Shown here: positions 23,392 through 31,040 of the stretch, piece by piece | How positions within the stretch are numbered: the first letter of the stretch is position 1 | How the letters are laid out: each line of letters begins with the position of its first letter | Source of the DNA: JAIBJN01 sp035461525 | GTDB lineage: Bacteria; Actinomycetota; Thermoleophilia; Gaiellales; Gaiellaceae | Length of the DNA: 34,762 nt | Direction: 5' to 3' | Assembly (NCBI GenBank): GCA_035461525.1 | Contig: DATHVD010000001.1 | Coordinates: 1 to 34,762, forward strand | Position numbers and translations under genes: made by a program | The notes under the pieces: generated by a model | The model's input: the letters and a program-made list of their open reading frames with translations, nothing else | Told to the model about the DNA's origin: nothing | The model's database searches: none

Positions 23392-23655
23392 GTGGCCGAG
23401 CTCCACCTCCCCTCGACGCTCCCGGCCCTCTTCCCCGGCCTTCCGCGCCGGCTCGACGTGGACGCGCCGGACGTCGGCGAGGCCCTCGACCGCCTGGAGG
23501 AGCGCTGGCCGGGCCTGCGCGACCGCCTCTGCGAGCCGGGCCCTGCCTTGCGCCGGCACATCCACGTCTACGTCGACGGCGAGCGGGCGGACCTCGGCAC
23601 GCCGCTCGAGCCGGGCTCCCGCGTGAACGTGATCGCGGCGATCAGCGGCGGCTGA
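23392..23655 (+). CDS. MoaD/ThiS-family ubiquitin-like sulfur carrier
   Basis: The 87-residue product begins VAELHLPSTLPALFPGLPRR, continues GEALDRLEERWPGLRDRLCE, HIHVYVDGERADL and LEPGSRVNVIAAISGG-stop. The beta-grasp pattern and the C-terminal Gly-Gly are those of MoaD, ThiS and CysO, which are adenylated and thiocarboxylated at that glycine. No E1-like activating enzyme, molybdopterin or thiamine gene is nearby; the partner is the Asp-box propeller just upstream (5-nt gap). GTG 23392 is the only sensible start. Which pathway it serves is unknown. Confidence 0.9.
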   Translation: MAELHLPSTLPALFPGLPRRLDVDAPDVGEALDRLEERWPGLRDRLCEPGPALRRHIHVYVDGERADLGTPLEPGSRVNVIAAISGG

Positions 23656-23695
23656 GCGCCCTTTCCGCACCGGCCGACATGCGCTACGGTCCGGC

Positions 23696-24814
23696 ATGGC
23701 CGGGAACCGGCGCCGCGGCTCGCTGGAGGAGTTCGTCCTCGAGCTGCACGGGTGCCTGGGCCTCCGGGAGGTGCAGGAGACCTTCATGCGCTTCGCCGAC
23801 CGGCTGCTCCCGGCGCGCGCGCACGGGATCTACGAGCTCGCCGCGGACGCGGCGACGCCGCTCGAGGTGCGGACGCGCGGGGTGACCGACGAGTTCCTCG
23901 CCGAGTACGAGGCGGTCGGACGGGCCCTCGACCCGGTCTTCGCCGGCATCGCCGCGACGCACGAGCCTGTCTCGAGCGCCCTCGCCTGGAAGGACGAGGC
24001 GTGGCGGGCCGAGCCTTTCTACGAGGTGCTCGGCCACGGTGACATCCACCACCTCGTCCAGGCGCCGCTCGTCGTCGAAGGGCGGCTCGTGGGCACGCTC
24101 AACGTCGCCAGCCCGCTGAGCATGGCGCCGTTCGGCCCCGCAGACGTGGCGCGCCTGCGCCGCGTCGCCCGCCACATCTCCGTCGCGTACGCGCGCGCCC
24201 GGCGGGTGGACGTGCTCGAGCGCCGCCGGACGACGGCGGAGGAGCTCCTCGACGCCCTCAACGTGCCCCTGCTCGCGCACGCCTCCGACGGCACCGTCCT
24301 CTTCGCGAACCGGGCCGCCGACCGGCTGCTCGCCGCGCACCTCGACGCCCGCTGCGCGGCTGCGCTGCGGGCTGCGTTCCGGCGGAACGCCGCCGCGCTC
24401 GCCGGCGGCACGCGCCGCGTCGTCACGGGGACCGTCGCCCTCCCGCCGGACGAGGGCGGAGGAAGCTGGCGCCCTCGGCCGGCGCGTCCCCAGGGCGCCT
24501 GCACCGCCCTCGCGGTGCGCACCGCGGCCCTGCCGCGCGCGCCCGAGGTGGCCGCCTCCTTCGTCTACGAGGCGCCGACCGACCTTCCGGCGGCGCTTCC
24601 GTGCCTCTCGGCGCGCGAGCAGGAGATCGTCGAGCTACTCGTCCGCGGCCTCTCGAACCGGGCGATCGCCGAGGCCGCCTCGATCAGCGTCAACACGGTC
24701 AAGCAGCACCTGAAGCGCGTCTACGGGAAGCTCGGGGTGCACTCGCGCGCGGAGGCCGCCGCGGCCGCCGCGAGGGCCGCGGCCGACCGAGACCGGCCCT
24801 TCGACACCGACTAG
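23696..24814 (+). CDS. GAF-LuxR transcriptional regulator
   Basis: The 372-residue product has a GAF-like sensory region (about 30-165, with EPFYEVLGHGDIHHLVQAPL and GRLVGTLNVASPLS), a PAS-like part (about 180-300, LLDALNVPLLAHASDGTVLF) and a C-terminal LuxR helix-turn-helix: LSAREQEIVELLVRGLSNRA, IAEAASISVNTVKQHLKRVY, KLGVHSRAEAAAAA. It probably binds a small molecule and activates nearby genes; the adjacent SDR/monooxygenase cluster is the obvious candidate. ATG 23696 has no ribosome binding site but has TACGGT 5 nt upstream, the same hexamer as before the StyA-StyB fusion gene. It is convergent with the SDR gene (4-nt overlap). Confidence 0.9.
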   Translation: MAGNRRRGSLEEFVLELHGCLGLREVQETFMRFADRLLPARAHGIYELAADAATPLEVRTRGVTDEFLAEYEAVGRALDPVFAGIAATHEPVSSALAWKDEAWRAEPFYEVLGHGDIHHLVQAPLVVEGRLVGTLNVASPLSMAPFGPADVARLRRVARHISVAYARARRVDVLERRRTTAEELLDALNVPLLAHASDGTVLFANRAADRLLAAHLDARCAAALRAAFRRNAAALAGGTRRVVTGTVALPPDEGGGSWRPRPARPQGACTALAVRTAALPRAPEVAASFVYEAPTDLPAALPCLSAREQEIVELLVRGLSNRAIAEAASISVNTVKQHLKRVYGKLGVHSRAEAAAAAARAAADRDRPFDTD

Positions 24815-25590
24815 CGCGCCAGGTAGCCGCCGTCGGCGACGATGGTGGTGCCCGTGACGAAGGACGAGTCGTCGGAGGCGAGGAACGCGATCGCGGCGGC
24901 GATCTCCTCCGGGCGCCCCACCCGCCCCATCGGCGTGCCGACCGAGCCGGCGTTCTCCCAGATGGCGTCCTCCTCCTCGGGCGGCAGGTCGGGCATGAAG
25001 TGGCGGACCTGCTTCGTGCGGGTCGCGCCCGGGGCGACGGCGTTGACGCGGATGCCGTCCTTCGCATAGCGGGTCGCGAGCGCGGTGGCGAGCTGGCGGG
25101 CGCCGGCTTTCGTGACGCTGTAGGCGAAGAAGCTGGGGCCCCCCTCGGCCGCCTCCTGGCCGATGAAGGCGCTGATGGAGGCGAGGTTCACGATCGAGCC
25201 GGAGCCCTGCTCCACCATCGTCGGGATCACATGCTTGCAGCACAGGAACATGCTGCGCAGGTTCGTCGCCATCAGCCGGTCCCAGTCCTCGACGGGGGTC
25301 TCGGTGATCTCGGCGATGTAGAGGTCGCCGACGTTGTTCACGAGCACGTCGATGCGGCCGAAGTCCTCGCGGGCGACCGAGGCGAGGCGGGCAGCAGTCT
25401 CCTCCTGGGCGACGTCGCCGGCCACGGCGCGCACGTCACCGGCGACCGAGGCCGCCACCTCGTCGAGGTAGCCCTGGTCGATGTCGTTGAGCACGAGGCG
25501 GGCGCCCTCGGCGGCGAGCCGCCCGGCGGTCGCGCGGCCGATCCCGCTGCCCGCGCCGGTGACGATCGCGACCTTCCCCTCGAGCCTCAT
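24811..25590 (-). CDS. Short-chain dehydrogenase/reductase (SDR)
   Basis: The 259-residue product is a classical SDR: TGAGSGIG at 11-18 binds NAD(P), NNVG at 85-88 matches NNAG, Ser138 or Ser140 in VNLASISAF is the catalytic serine, and Tyr157-SVT-Lys161 is the YxxxK pair. Asp36 after the second strand (LVLNDID) suggests NAD rather than NADP. The ATG at 25590 overlaps the stop of the StyA-type gene (ATGA), so the two are co-translated; oxidation of the alcohol or carbonyl produced after monooxygenation is a plausible role, but the substrate is not known. Confidence 0.93.
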   Translation of the reverse strand: MRLEGKVAIVTGAGSGIGRATAGRLAAEGARLVLNDIDQGYLDEVAASVAGDVRAVAGDVAQEETAARLASVAREDFGRIDVLVNNVGDLYIAEITETPVEDWDRLMATNLRSMFLCCKHVIPTMVEQGSGSIVNLASISAFIGQEAAEGGPSFFAYSVTKAGARQLATALATRYAKDGIRVNAVAPGATRTKQVRHFMPDLPPEEEDAIWENAGSVGTPMGRVGRPEEIAAAIAFLASDDSSFVTGTTIVADGGYLAR

Positions 25591-26975
25591 GCCGCCGCCT
25601 CCGTCCTGTCGGGCAGCGTCCCCGGGTGTCCCGCCGGCCGGCCGAGCTTCTGGCGGAGCTGGCCCCTCGCGATCCGGAGGCCGCCGCGGAGGATCGGCGT
25701 CCGCGCGGAGCCGAAGCACTCCTCGATCACCGCCCGCGCCCTGGTGCGGTCGTGGAAGGCCTCCGTGAGGATCCTGGGGTCGTTGAAGTTCTCGAAGAAG
25801 AGGTCGGCGAGGCGCTGCTGCGGGCTGTCGTTCCCGGGCTTCGCGTCGCTCCCGTACTGCGCCATCAGGATGTCGCGCCCCGCCGGGGTCAGCGGCTCGA
25901 GCAGCGTGTTGTTGAACTGCTCGATGAAGCGGTGGCGCTCCCAGAAGCGGTCGTGGGCGGCACGCATCCAGCCGGCGTCGAAGGGCTGCTCGCCGCGCTC
26001 GACGATCGCGTCGACGACGACGCGCACCATCTTGTTGCCGTTGTTGGCGCCCTGGCCGCCGATCGGGTCGAGCGAGTGCGCCGTATCCCCGACGGCCATC
26101 ACCTCCCGCCCGGAGGGGAGCGTGCCCACGACCTGACGCACCTCCGGCGTGAACTGGCCGACGAGCCACGCGTTCTCGTCGGCCGGCACGGCGTCCCTGA
26201 GCACCTCGTAGTCCCACGGCATGTACTCGCGGATCACCTCGAGGCTCGTCCGGAGGACTTCCTCGGCGCTCTTGCACTCGCGGAAGCGGTCGAACGGGCC
26301 GCCCGCCTTCGCCTCGACGAGCATGCCCCAGCAGCGCTGCTTGCCCTTGGAGTACCAGGGCACCCAGAACGCCTCGCCGAACTCCGCGAAGAAGTTGAAC
26401 TTGACGGGCGTGACCCACGGGGCGTACGGGAGCTCGACCGGCGCCTCGGCGCAGACCATGGCGAGGAAGCGCTGCGGCTCGCGGTAGGTCGAGCGCTGCT
26501 CGTCGCGCGGGAAGAGCCGCGTGATCTCGCCGCGGCCCGCGGCGACGAGGACGAGGTCGTTCGCCTTGGCGATCTCCTCGAGGCGCTCGACCGACACGTC
26601 CTCGATCTCGACCCGCCCGCCGCGCTGCTCGAGCTCCTCCATCCACCTCGCGCTCTGCATGCGCAGGTCGATGGCGGCGCCGGGCCGCTGCACGCGGCCG
26701 AGGAGCGTCACGAGGACGTTGCCCTTCTTCGGCAGGAAGTGCAGGTGGACGCCCTCCATGGGTGGCGCCTCCGCCGACCAGTGGTCGAGCCCGAGCTCGC
26801 GCTCGAACTCGAGCGCCATGTCGAAGCGCGCCGCCACCCCCGTCGGCCGCGCCTTGGTCAGGAAGTCGTCGGGGGTCTTGTCCGAGTAGAGCGTGACGTC
26901 GTAGTCGTGCTTGCGCAGCGCGTGGGCGGCGAGCAGCCCGGCCTGCCCCGCGCCGACGACGGCGATCTTCCGCAC
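25587..26975 (-). CDS. StyA-type FAD-dependent monooxygenase (styrene/indole monooxygenase family)
   Basis: GTG 26975 is chosen because AAGGAGG lies 5 nt upstream; an earlier GTG at 26990 lacks one. The 462-residue product starts RKIAVVGAGQAGLLAAHAL (Rossmann GxGxxG at 8-13) and has the StyA features THSL-like DTAHSLDPIGGQGANNGNKM (FAD pyrophosphate contact) and PTGVAARFDMALEFERELGL. StyA enzymes epoxidise styrene or indole using FADH2 supplied by a separate reductase. At 462 residues it is longer than usual StyA proteins (about 415), with an extra basic C-terminal tail. It overlaps the SDR gene and is divergent from the StyA-StyB fusion gene, which could supply reduced FAD. Confidence 0.9.
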   Translation of the reverse strand: MRKIAVVGAGQAGLLAAHALRKHDYDVTLYSDKTPDDFLTKARPTGVAARFDMALEFERELGLDHWSAEAPPMEGVHLHFLPKKGNVLVTLLGRVQRPGAAIDLRMQSARWMEELEQRGGRVEIEDVSVERLEEIAKANDLVLVAAGRGEITRLFPRDEQRSTYREPQRFLAMVCAEAPVELPYAPWVTPVKFNFFAEFGEAFWVPWYSKGKQRCWGMLVEAKAGGPFDRFRECKSAEEVLRTSLEVIREYMPWDYEVLRDAVPADENAWLVGQFTPEVRQVVGTLPSGREVMAVGDTAHSLDPIGGQGANNGNKMVRVVVDAIVERGEQPFDAGWMRAAHDRFWERHRFIEQFNNTLLEPLTPAGRDILMAQYGSDAKPGNDSPQQRLADLFFENFNDPRILTEAFHDRTRARAVIEECFGSARTPILRGGLRIARGQLRQKLGRPAGHPGTLPDRTEAAA

Positions 26976-27096
26976 ACTGCCTCCTTCCACGCGTCGAACG
27001 TCGCGCCATTCTCCCGCGGGCCGGCGGCCGCCGGTGTCACCCGAATGGGTACATTCGGCCGCCGCGCAGCCCGCGCCGGGGTACGGTCGGGCCCGG

Positions 27097-28830
27097 GTGC
27101 GTCGCGTCGCGGTGGTCGGAGCGGGACAGTCGGGGGCCCAGCTCGCCCTCGGCCTCCTCGGGCGCGGCTACGAGGTGACGCTCGTCTCCAACCGCGCCCC
27201 CGCCGACCTGCGCACGGGGCCCGTGCTCTCGAGCCAGTGCATGTTCGCGAGCGCGCTCCAGGTCGAGCGCTCGCTCGGGCTCGACCTCTGGTCGGGCTCG
27301 TGCCCGCCCGTGGAGGGGCTCTCGTTCGTCCTCGTGGGCCCGGATGGCAGGAAGGCGGTGTCCTGGGCGGCGAGGCTGGACGGACGGGCGTGCTCCGTCG
27401 ACCAGCGCGTGAAGGTTGCGGCGTGGATCGAGGAGTTCGCGGCCCGCGGCGGCCGGCTCGACCTCTGCGAGGCGGGGATCGCCGATCTGGAGCGCCTCGC
27501 CCGCGAGCACGAGCTCGTGCTGGTCGCGACGGGGAAGGGCGACCTGGGGCGGCTCTTCGAGCGCGACCCGGACCACTCGCCCTACGACCGGCCAATGCGC
27601 GCGCTCGCCCTCACCTACGTCCGCGGGCTGGAGCCGCGCCCGGAGCACTCGGCAGTGTGCTTCAACGCGGCCCCGGACGTCGGCGAGTACTTCGTCTTCC
27701 CGGCCCTGACGGTGAGCGGGCCCTGCGAGATCATGGTCTTCGAGGGCGTCCCGTGCGGCCCGATGGACTGCTGGGAGGACGTTCGCTCGCCCGGGGCGCA
27801 CCTGGCCCGCTCGCTCGAGGTCCTCGAGCGTCACTTCCCCTGGGAGGCGGAGCGCGCCCGGAACGTGGAGCTCACGGATGCAAACGGGATCCTCACAGGC
27901 CGCTACGCTCCCGTCGTCAAGCGTCCCGTCGGGACGCTTCCGGACGGCACGGCCGTGCTCGGGATGGCGGACGCGGTCGTCCTCAACGACCCGATCACCG
28001 GTCAGGGGGCGAACAACGCCGCGAAGTGCGCCGAGACGTACCTCGAGGCGATCCTCGAGCGCGAGGACGGGCCCTTCACGCGCGGCTGGATGGAGGAGGC
28101 CTTCGCCCGCTACTGGCGCGGGTACGGGCAGTGGGTGACGAAGTGGACGAACACGATGCTCGTCCCGCCCAGACCGCACGTCGCCGAGCTCCTCGCCGCC
28201 GCGGAGGCGATCCCCTCGCTGGCGGGCACGATCGCCAACGGCTTCGACGACCCGCGCGTGTTCTTCCCCTGGTGGTTCGACCCCGAGGAGGCGGCCCGGC
28301 TGATCGGAGAGCGCCGGCGCCAACAGAGCGAGGACCGCTTCGACCGGCGCGCGCTTCGCCGCGCCCTCGGCCAGTACGCTACCGGCGTCACCGTCGTCAC
28401 GACCCGCGGGCCGGACGGGCGCCGGGTCGGCCTGACCGCGAACTCGTTCACCTCGGTCTCGCTCGACCCCCCGCTCGTCCTCTTCTGCGTCGACCGAAGC
28501 GCCCCGAGCCTCCCGGCGTTCCACGAGTGCATGCACTTCGCCGTGCACGTCCTCGCGGCCGACCAGCACCACCTCTCGCGCCAGTTCTCGACTCCGTCGG
28601 AGGACAAGTTCGCCGGCGTCGAGGTCGAGGAGGGCCCCGGTGGCGTCCCGCTCCTCGCCGGCGTCCTCGCCCGCTTCGTCTGCCGCCACACCGCCGACCA
28701 CGAGGCCGGCGACCACCTCATCGTCGTCGGCGAGGTCGAGGGCTACGAGGCCTTCGACGGCGAGCCGCTCGTCTTCCACTCCGGCCTCTACCGCGTGGCG
28801 ACGCGGCACCCGGACATCGCGAGCCCCTAA
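27097..28830 (+). CDS. StyA-StyB fusion: self-sufficient styrene monooxygenase-like protein (StyA2B type)
   Basis: The 577-residue product joins a StyA-like monooxygenase (residues 1 to about 405; RRVAVVGAGQSG with GxGxxG at 8-13, DPITGQGANNAAKCAETYLE) to a flavin reductase (415-577; FDRRALRRALGQYATGVTVV, VGLTANSFTSVSLDPPLVLF, GDHLIVVGEVEGY). This is the layout of StyA2B from Rhodococcus opacus 1CP, which couples NADH-driven FAD reduction to epoxidation and works with a separate StyA1. Here the StyA1-like gene is adjacent but divergent. GTG 27097 has no ribosome binding site; TACGGT lies 9 nt upstream. The physiological substrate is inferred from the family only. Confidence 0.92.
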   Translation: MRRVAVVGAGQSGAQLALGLLGRGYEVTLVSNRAPADLRTGPVLSSQCMFASALQVERSLGLDLWSGSCPPVEGLSFVLVGPDGRKAVSWAARLDGRACSVDQRVKVAAWIEEFAARGGRLDLCEAGIADLERLAREHELVLVATGKGDLGRLFERDPDHSPYDRPMRALALTYVRGLEPRPEHSAVCFNAAPDVGEYFVFPALTVSGPCEIMVFEGVPCGPMDCWEDVRSPGAHLARSLEVLERHFPWEAERARNVELTDANGILTGRYAPVVKRPVGTLPDGTAVLGMADAVVLNDPITGQGANNAAKCAETYLEAILEREDGPFTRGWMEEAFARYWRGYGQWVTKWTNTMLVPPRPHVAELLAAAEAIPSLAGTIANGFDDPRVFFPWWFDPEEAARLIGERRRQQSEDRFDRRALRRALGQYATGVTVVTTRGPDGRRVGLTANSFTSVSLDPPLVLFCVDRSAPSLPAFHECMHFAVHVLAADQHHLSRQFSTPSEDKFAGVEVEEGPGGVPLLAGVLARFVCRHTADHEAGDHLIVVGEVEGYEAFDGEPLVFHSGLYRVATRHPDIASP

Positions 28831-28835
28831 CGGGC

Positions 28836-29618
28836 TTACGTCCGGCCGAGGACCTCGTCCACGAAGCCGAGGACCGCCGGATGAGCCGGGTCGATGAGGT
28901 GGTCGCCTTCGACCCACTTAACCCGGGCCGACGGCATGGCCGCAGCCATGAGGCCCGTCATCTCCACGAGCTCCGGGGGCGACGCCTTGGCGCCGACGAG
29001 CAGGGTCGGGTGGGCGACGGCGCCGAGCTCCTCCGCCGTGGCGTCGAGGTGGCCGCCGCGGTGCTCGGCGACGATCGCCGGGCCGTTGCCCGTGAACATC
29101 TCCTGCACCGGCCCGGGGAGCGCCGCCCAGCCGCCGGCGCCGAGGACGCCGCTCAGCATCGTCTCGCCGACCGTGCCCATGTCGGCCTCGGCGGCGGCGA
29201 AGACCCGCTCGTCGAGCTCCCCGAGCCACCTCCTCGTCGACTCGCCCAGCGAGAGCCCGCCCCCTTCGAGGAGGACGAGCGCGCGCACCCTGTCCGGGTG
29301 GCGCAGCGCGAGGTCGACGGCGACCTCGCCGCCCTGGCTCCGCCCGATCACGACCGCCGGCGCCGCGTCGAGGGCGTCGAGGAGCCCGGCCGCGTCGTCG
29401 GTGTGCAGCCGCACGTCCATGACGAGCGGCTCCGGGCGCTCGCTGCGGGAGAACCCGCGCCGGTCGTAGACGATCGTGCGCCCGTGCTTCGCCAGCTCGG
29501 CGGCCGCGCCTCCCCAGACGGCGGCCGAGCTCCCGGTGCCGTGGATGCAGAGGATGGGCTCCCCGTCCCCGTGCTCCTCGTAGTAGAGCGTGACGCCGTT
29601 CACACGGATCTCGGGCAC
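28836..29618 (-). CDS. Alpha/beta hydrolase
   Basis: The 260-residue product MPEIRVNGVTLYYEEHGDGE has the oxyanion motif HGTGSS (26-31), the nucleophile elbow GRSQGG with Ser94, and the catalytic His240 in VEGDHLIDP; the acidic member is probably Asp or Glu after strand 6 (LLVGAKASPPELVE), not certain. The fold fits esterase, epoxide-hydrolase-like or carboxyl-ester hydrolase groups, but an epoxide hydrolase would need Asp at position 94, so this is a serine hydrolase. GTG 29618 has CATACT 6 nt upstream (leaderless type). It is convergent with the fusion monooxygenase, 5 nt apart. Confidence 0.92.
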   Translation of the reverse strand: MPEIRVNGVTLYYEEHGDGEPILCIHGTGSSAAVWGGAAAELAKHGRTIVYDRRGFSRSERPEPLVMDVRLHTDDAAGLLDALDAAPAVVIGRSQGGEVAVDLALRHPDRVRALVLLEGGGLSLGESTRRWLGELDERVFAAAEADMGTVGETMLSGVLGAGGWAALPGPVQEMFTGNGPAIVAEHRGGHLDATAEELGAVAHPTLLVGAKASPPELVEMTGLMAAAMPSARVKWVEGDHLIDPAHPAVLGFVDEVLGRT

Positions 29619-29820
29619 CCGGGAAGTATGCCCGAGACCGCCTCGGGCGGCCCGCGGCGGGCCCCTCGCGGGACGAACTCACGCCGCGAAGCGCCGGCGG
29701 AGCTGCGAGCGAACCGTCACGAGCGGACCGTACCGCGGCCGGCGGCGTCCATCATCGGCCGTGCGGCCGATCCGGGGTCGGCCTACGCGAAGGAGATCGC
29801 CGCGGCCATAATCGGAGCGG

Positions 29821-30255
29821 ATGACGTTCGTTCCGCCGGCCCGCCACCTGCTGCGCGCGAAGGACCTCGCCGACGCGCGCTACTCGGAGCCGCTCTACGT
29901 CGACGACCTCGCCCGCGCCGCCCGTCTCTCGCGCGCCCACTTCAGCCGCGAGTTCCGCCGCGCATTCGGCGAGTCCCCGCACTCCTACCTGCTGACGCGC
30001 CGCCTCGAGCGGGCGGCGGCGCTTCTGCAGACGACCGACCGGTCGGTCGCCGAGATCTGCTTCGCGGTCGGTCTCCGGAGCGTCGGATCCTTCACGAGCA
30101 GCTTCACGCGCACGTACGGGCTGTCGCCGACCGCCTACCGGGCGGCGCACGCGCCCGCATCCGCCCGGGCCCTCGTCCCCGCGTGCGTCGTGCGGGCCTA
30201 CGCTCGGCCGCAACGGCGCACGTTTGGAGAAGACAACCGCGCGGCTGGAGCCTAG
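29821..30255 (+). CDS. Small AraC-family regulator
   Basis: The 144-residue product is little more than the AraC DNA-binding domain: LYVDDLARAARLSRAHFSRE, FRRAFGESPHSYLLTRRLER, AAALLQTTDRSVAEICFAVG and SVGSFTSSFTRTYGLSPTAY, the two helix-turn-helix units with the conserved GF.S...F...G.SP pattern. No ligand-binding domain is attached. It is followed by a VOC gene 40 nt downstream in the same direction, an arrangement common in actinobacteria, so the AraC protein likely controls that gene. CATAAT lies 8 nt before the ATG. Confidence 0.93.
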   Translation: MTFVPPARHLLRAKDLADARYSEPLYVDDLARAARLSRAHFSREFRRAFGESPHSYLLTRRLERAAALLQTTDRSVAEICFAVGLRSVGSFTSSFTRTYGLSPTAYRAAHAPASARALVPACVVRAYARPQRRTFGEDNRAAGA

Positions 30256-30295
30256 CCTGGGAGCGACCGGTTCCAAGAGACCCAGGAGGAGTCCG

Positions 30296-30724
30296 ATGAT
30301 GAGAATCGCCAACGCCCAGCTGTGGGTGCACGACCAGGACGAGGCGCTCGCCTTCTACACCGAGAAGCTCGGAATGGAGGTGCGCGCGGACGTGACCCTT
30401 CCGGAGATGGGCGACTTCCGCTGGCTCACGGTCAGCCCCCCGGGCCAGCCCGACGTCGCCATCGTGCTCATGGCCATCCTCGGCCCGCCTCTGATGGACG
30501 AGTCGACCGCCGAGCAGGTTCGGAGCCTCATGGCGAGCGGCTTCGCCGGGACCATCTTCCTCACGACCGACGACTGCCGCGCGTCCTACGAGGAGCTGAA
30601 GGCACGCGGCGTCGAGTTCGTCGAGGAGCCCGAGGAGCGGCCGTACGGGATCGACGCCGGCTTCCGCGACCCGTCCGGCAACTCCTTCCGGCTCACCCAG
30701 GTGCGGGAGCTGGCCGCGGTCTGA
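30296..30724 (+). CDS. VOC family protein (glyoxalase-like)
   Basis: ATG 30296 has AGGAGG (30284-30289) six bases upstream; ATG 30299 is also possible. The 142-residue product MMRIANAQLWVHDQDEALAFY shows one VOC module: FYTEKLGMEVRADV, DFRWLTVSPPGQPDVAIVLM, GTIFLTTDDCRASYEELKAR and FRDPSGNSFRLTQ. The first-strand histidine is replaced (AQLWV), so metal binding may be weak. It is the second gene of an AraC-VOC pair. The substrate is unknown. Confidence 0.9.
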   Translation: MMRIANAQLWVHDQDEALAFYTEKLGMEVRADVTLPEMGDFRWLTVSPPGQPDVAIVLMAILGPPLMDESTAEQVRSLMASGFAGTIFLTTDDCRASYEELKARGVEFVEEPEERPYGIDAGFRDPSGNSFRLTQVRELAAV

Positions 30725-30733
30725 CCGAGGCCG

Positions 30734-31012
30734 TCAGGGAGAGGCGCCCGTCGCCGCCAGGCCGGCGGCGGCGCGCGCCGTCCGCTCTCCACCGGCGACC
30801 GGACGGTGTCCGCGAGCGTCTGCCGGAACGGGCGCGGGCTGAACCCGAGCTCCGCCCGCGCGACCGTGACGTGGGCGCCGCCGAAAAGGTAGCGGGCGCG
30901 GACCGCGACCCCGCGCGCGGACGAGCAGGCGCACGTCGTGCCCTGCCGCGACGAGCGCGGCGACGGCGTGGCTGCCGACGAAGCCGGTGCCTCCGGTGAC
31001 CAGAATCCGCAC
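30734..31012 (-). pseudogene. NAD-dependent epimerase/dehydratase remnant with internal deletion
   Basis: From GTG 31012 the frame reads VRILVTGGTGFVGSHAVAAL then VAAGHDVRLLVRARG, the NAD-binding GxxGxxG start of an extended SDR. At about 30897-30915 another frame takes over: ARYLFGGAHVTVARAELGFS, PRPFRQTLADTVRSPVE, which matches the last 40 or so residues of the same family (the ...ARRELGfrPRp...TL.DTV segment). Roughly 240 middle codons, including YxxxK, are missing. It lies between the VOC gene and the E1 gene and shows the same ends-kept, middle-lost pattern as the remnants at 12361 and 15920. Confidence 0.75.
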
Positions 31013-31040
31013 GATCCCCCGGGGCCGACTATGGACGGTC

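Noticed and set aside
28836..29618. Alpha/beta hydrolase as an epoxide hydrolase completing a styrene-oxide pathway
   Set aside because: The nucleophile elbow is GRSQGG with serine; epoxide hydrolases of this fold use aspartate, so the enzyme is more likely an esterase-type hydrolase.
25626..30299. A plus-strand frame open for more than 1,500 codons across the monooxygenase region
   Set aside because: It is antisense or out of frame to several genes with clear motifs (SDR, StyA, the fusion, the hydrolase). Its translation is Arg/Pro/Ala-rich without domains, as expected from high-GC shadow frames.
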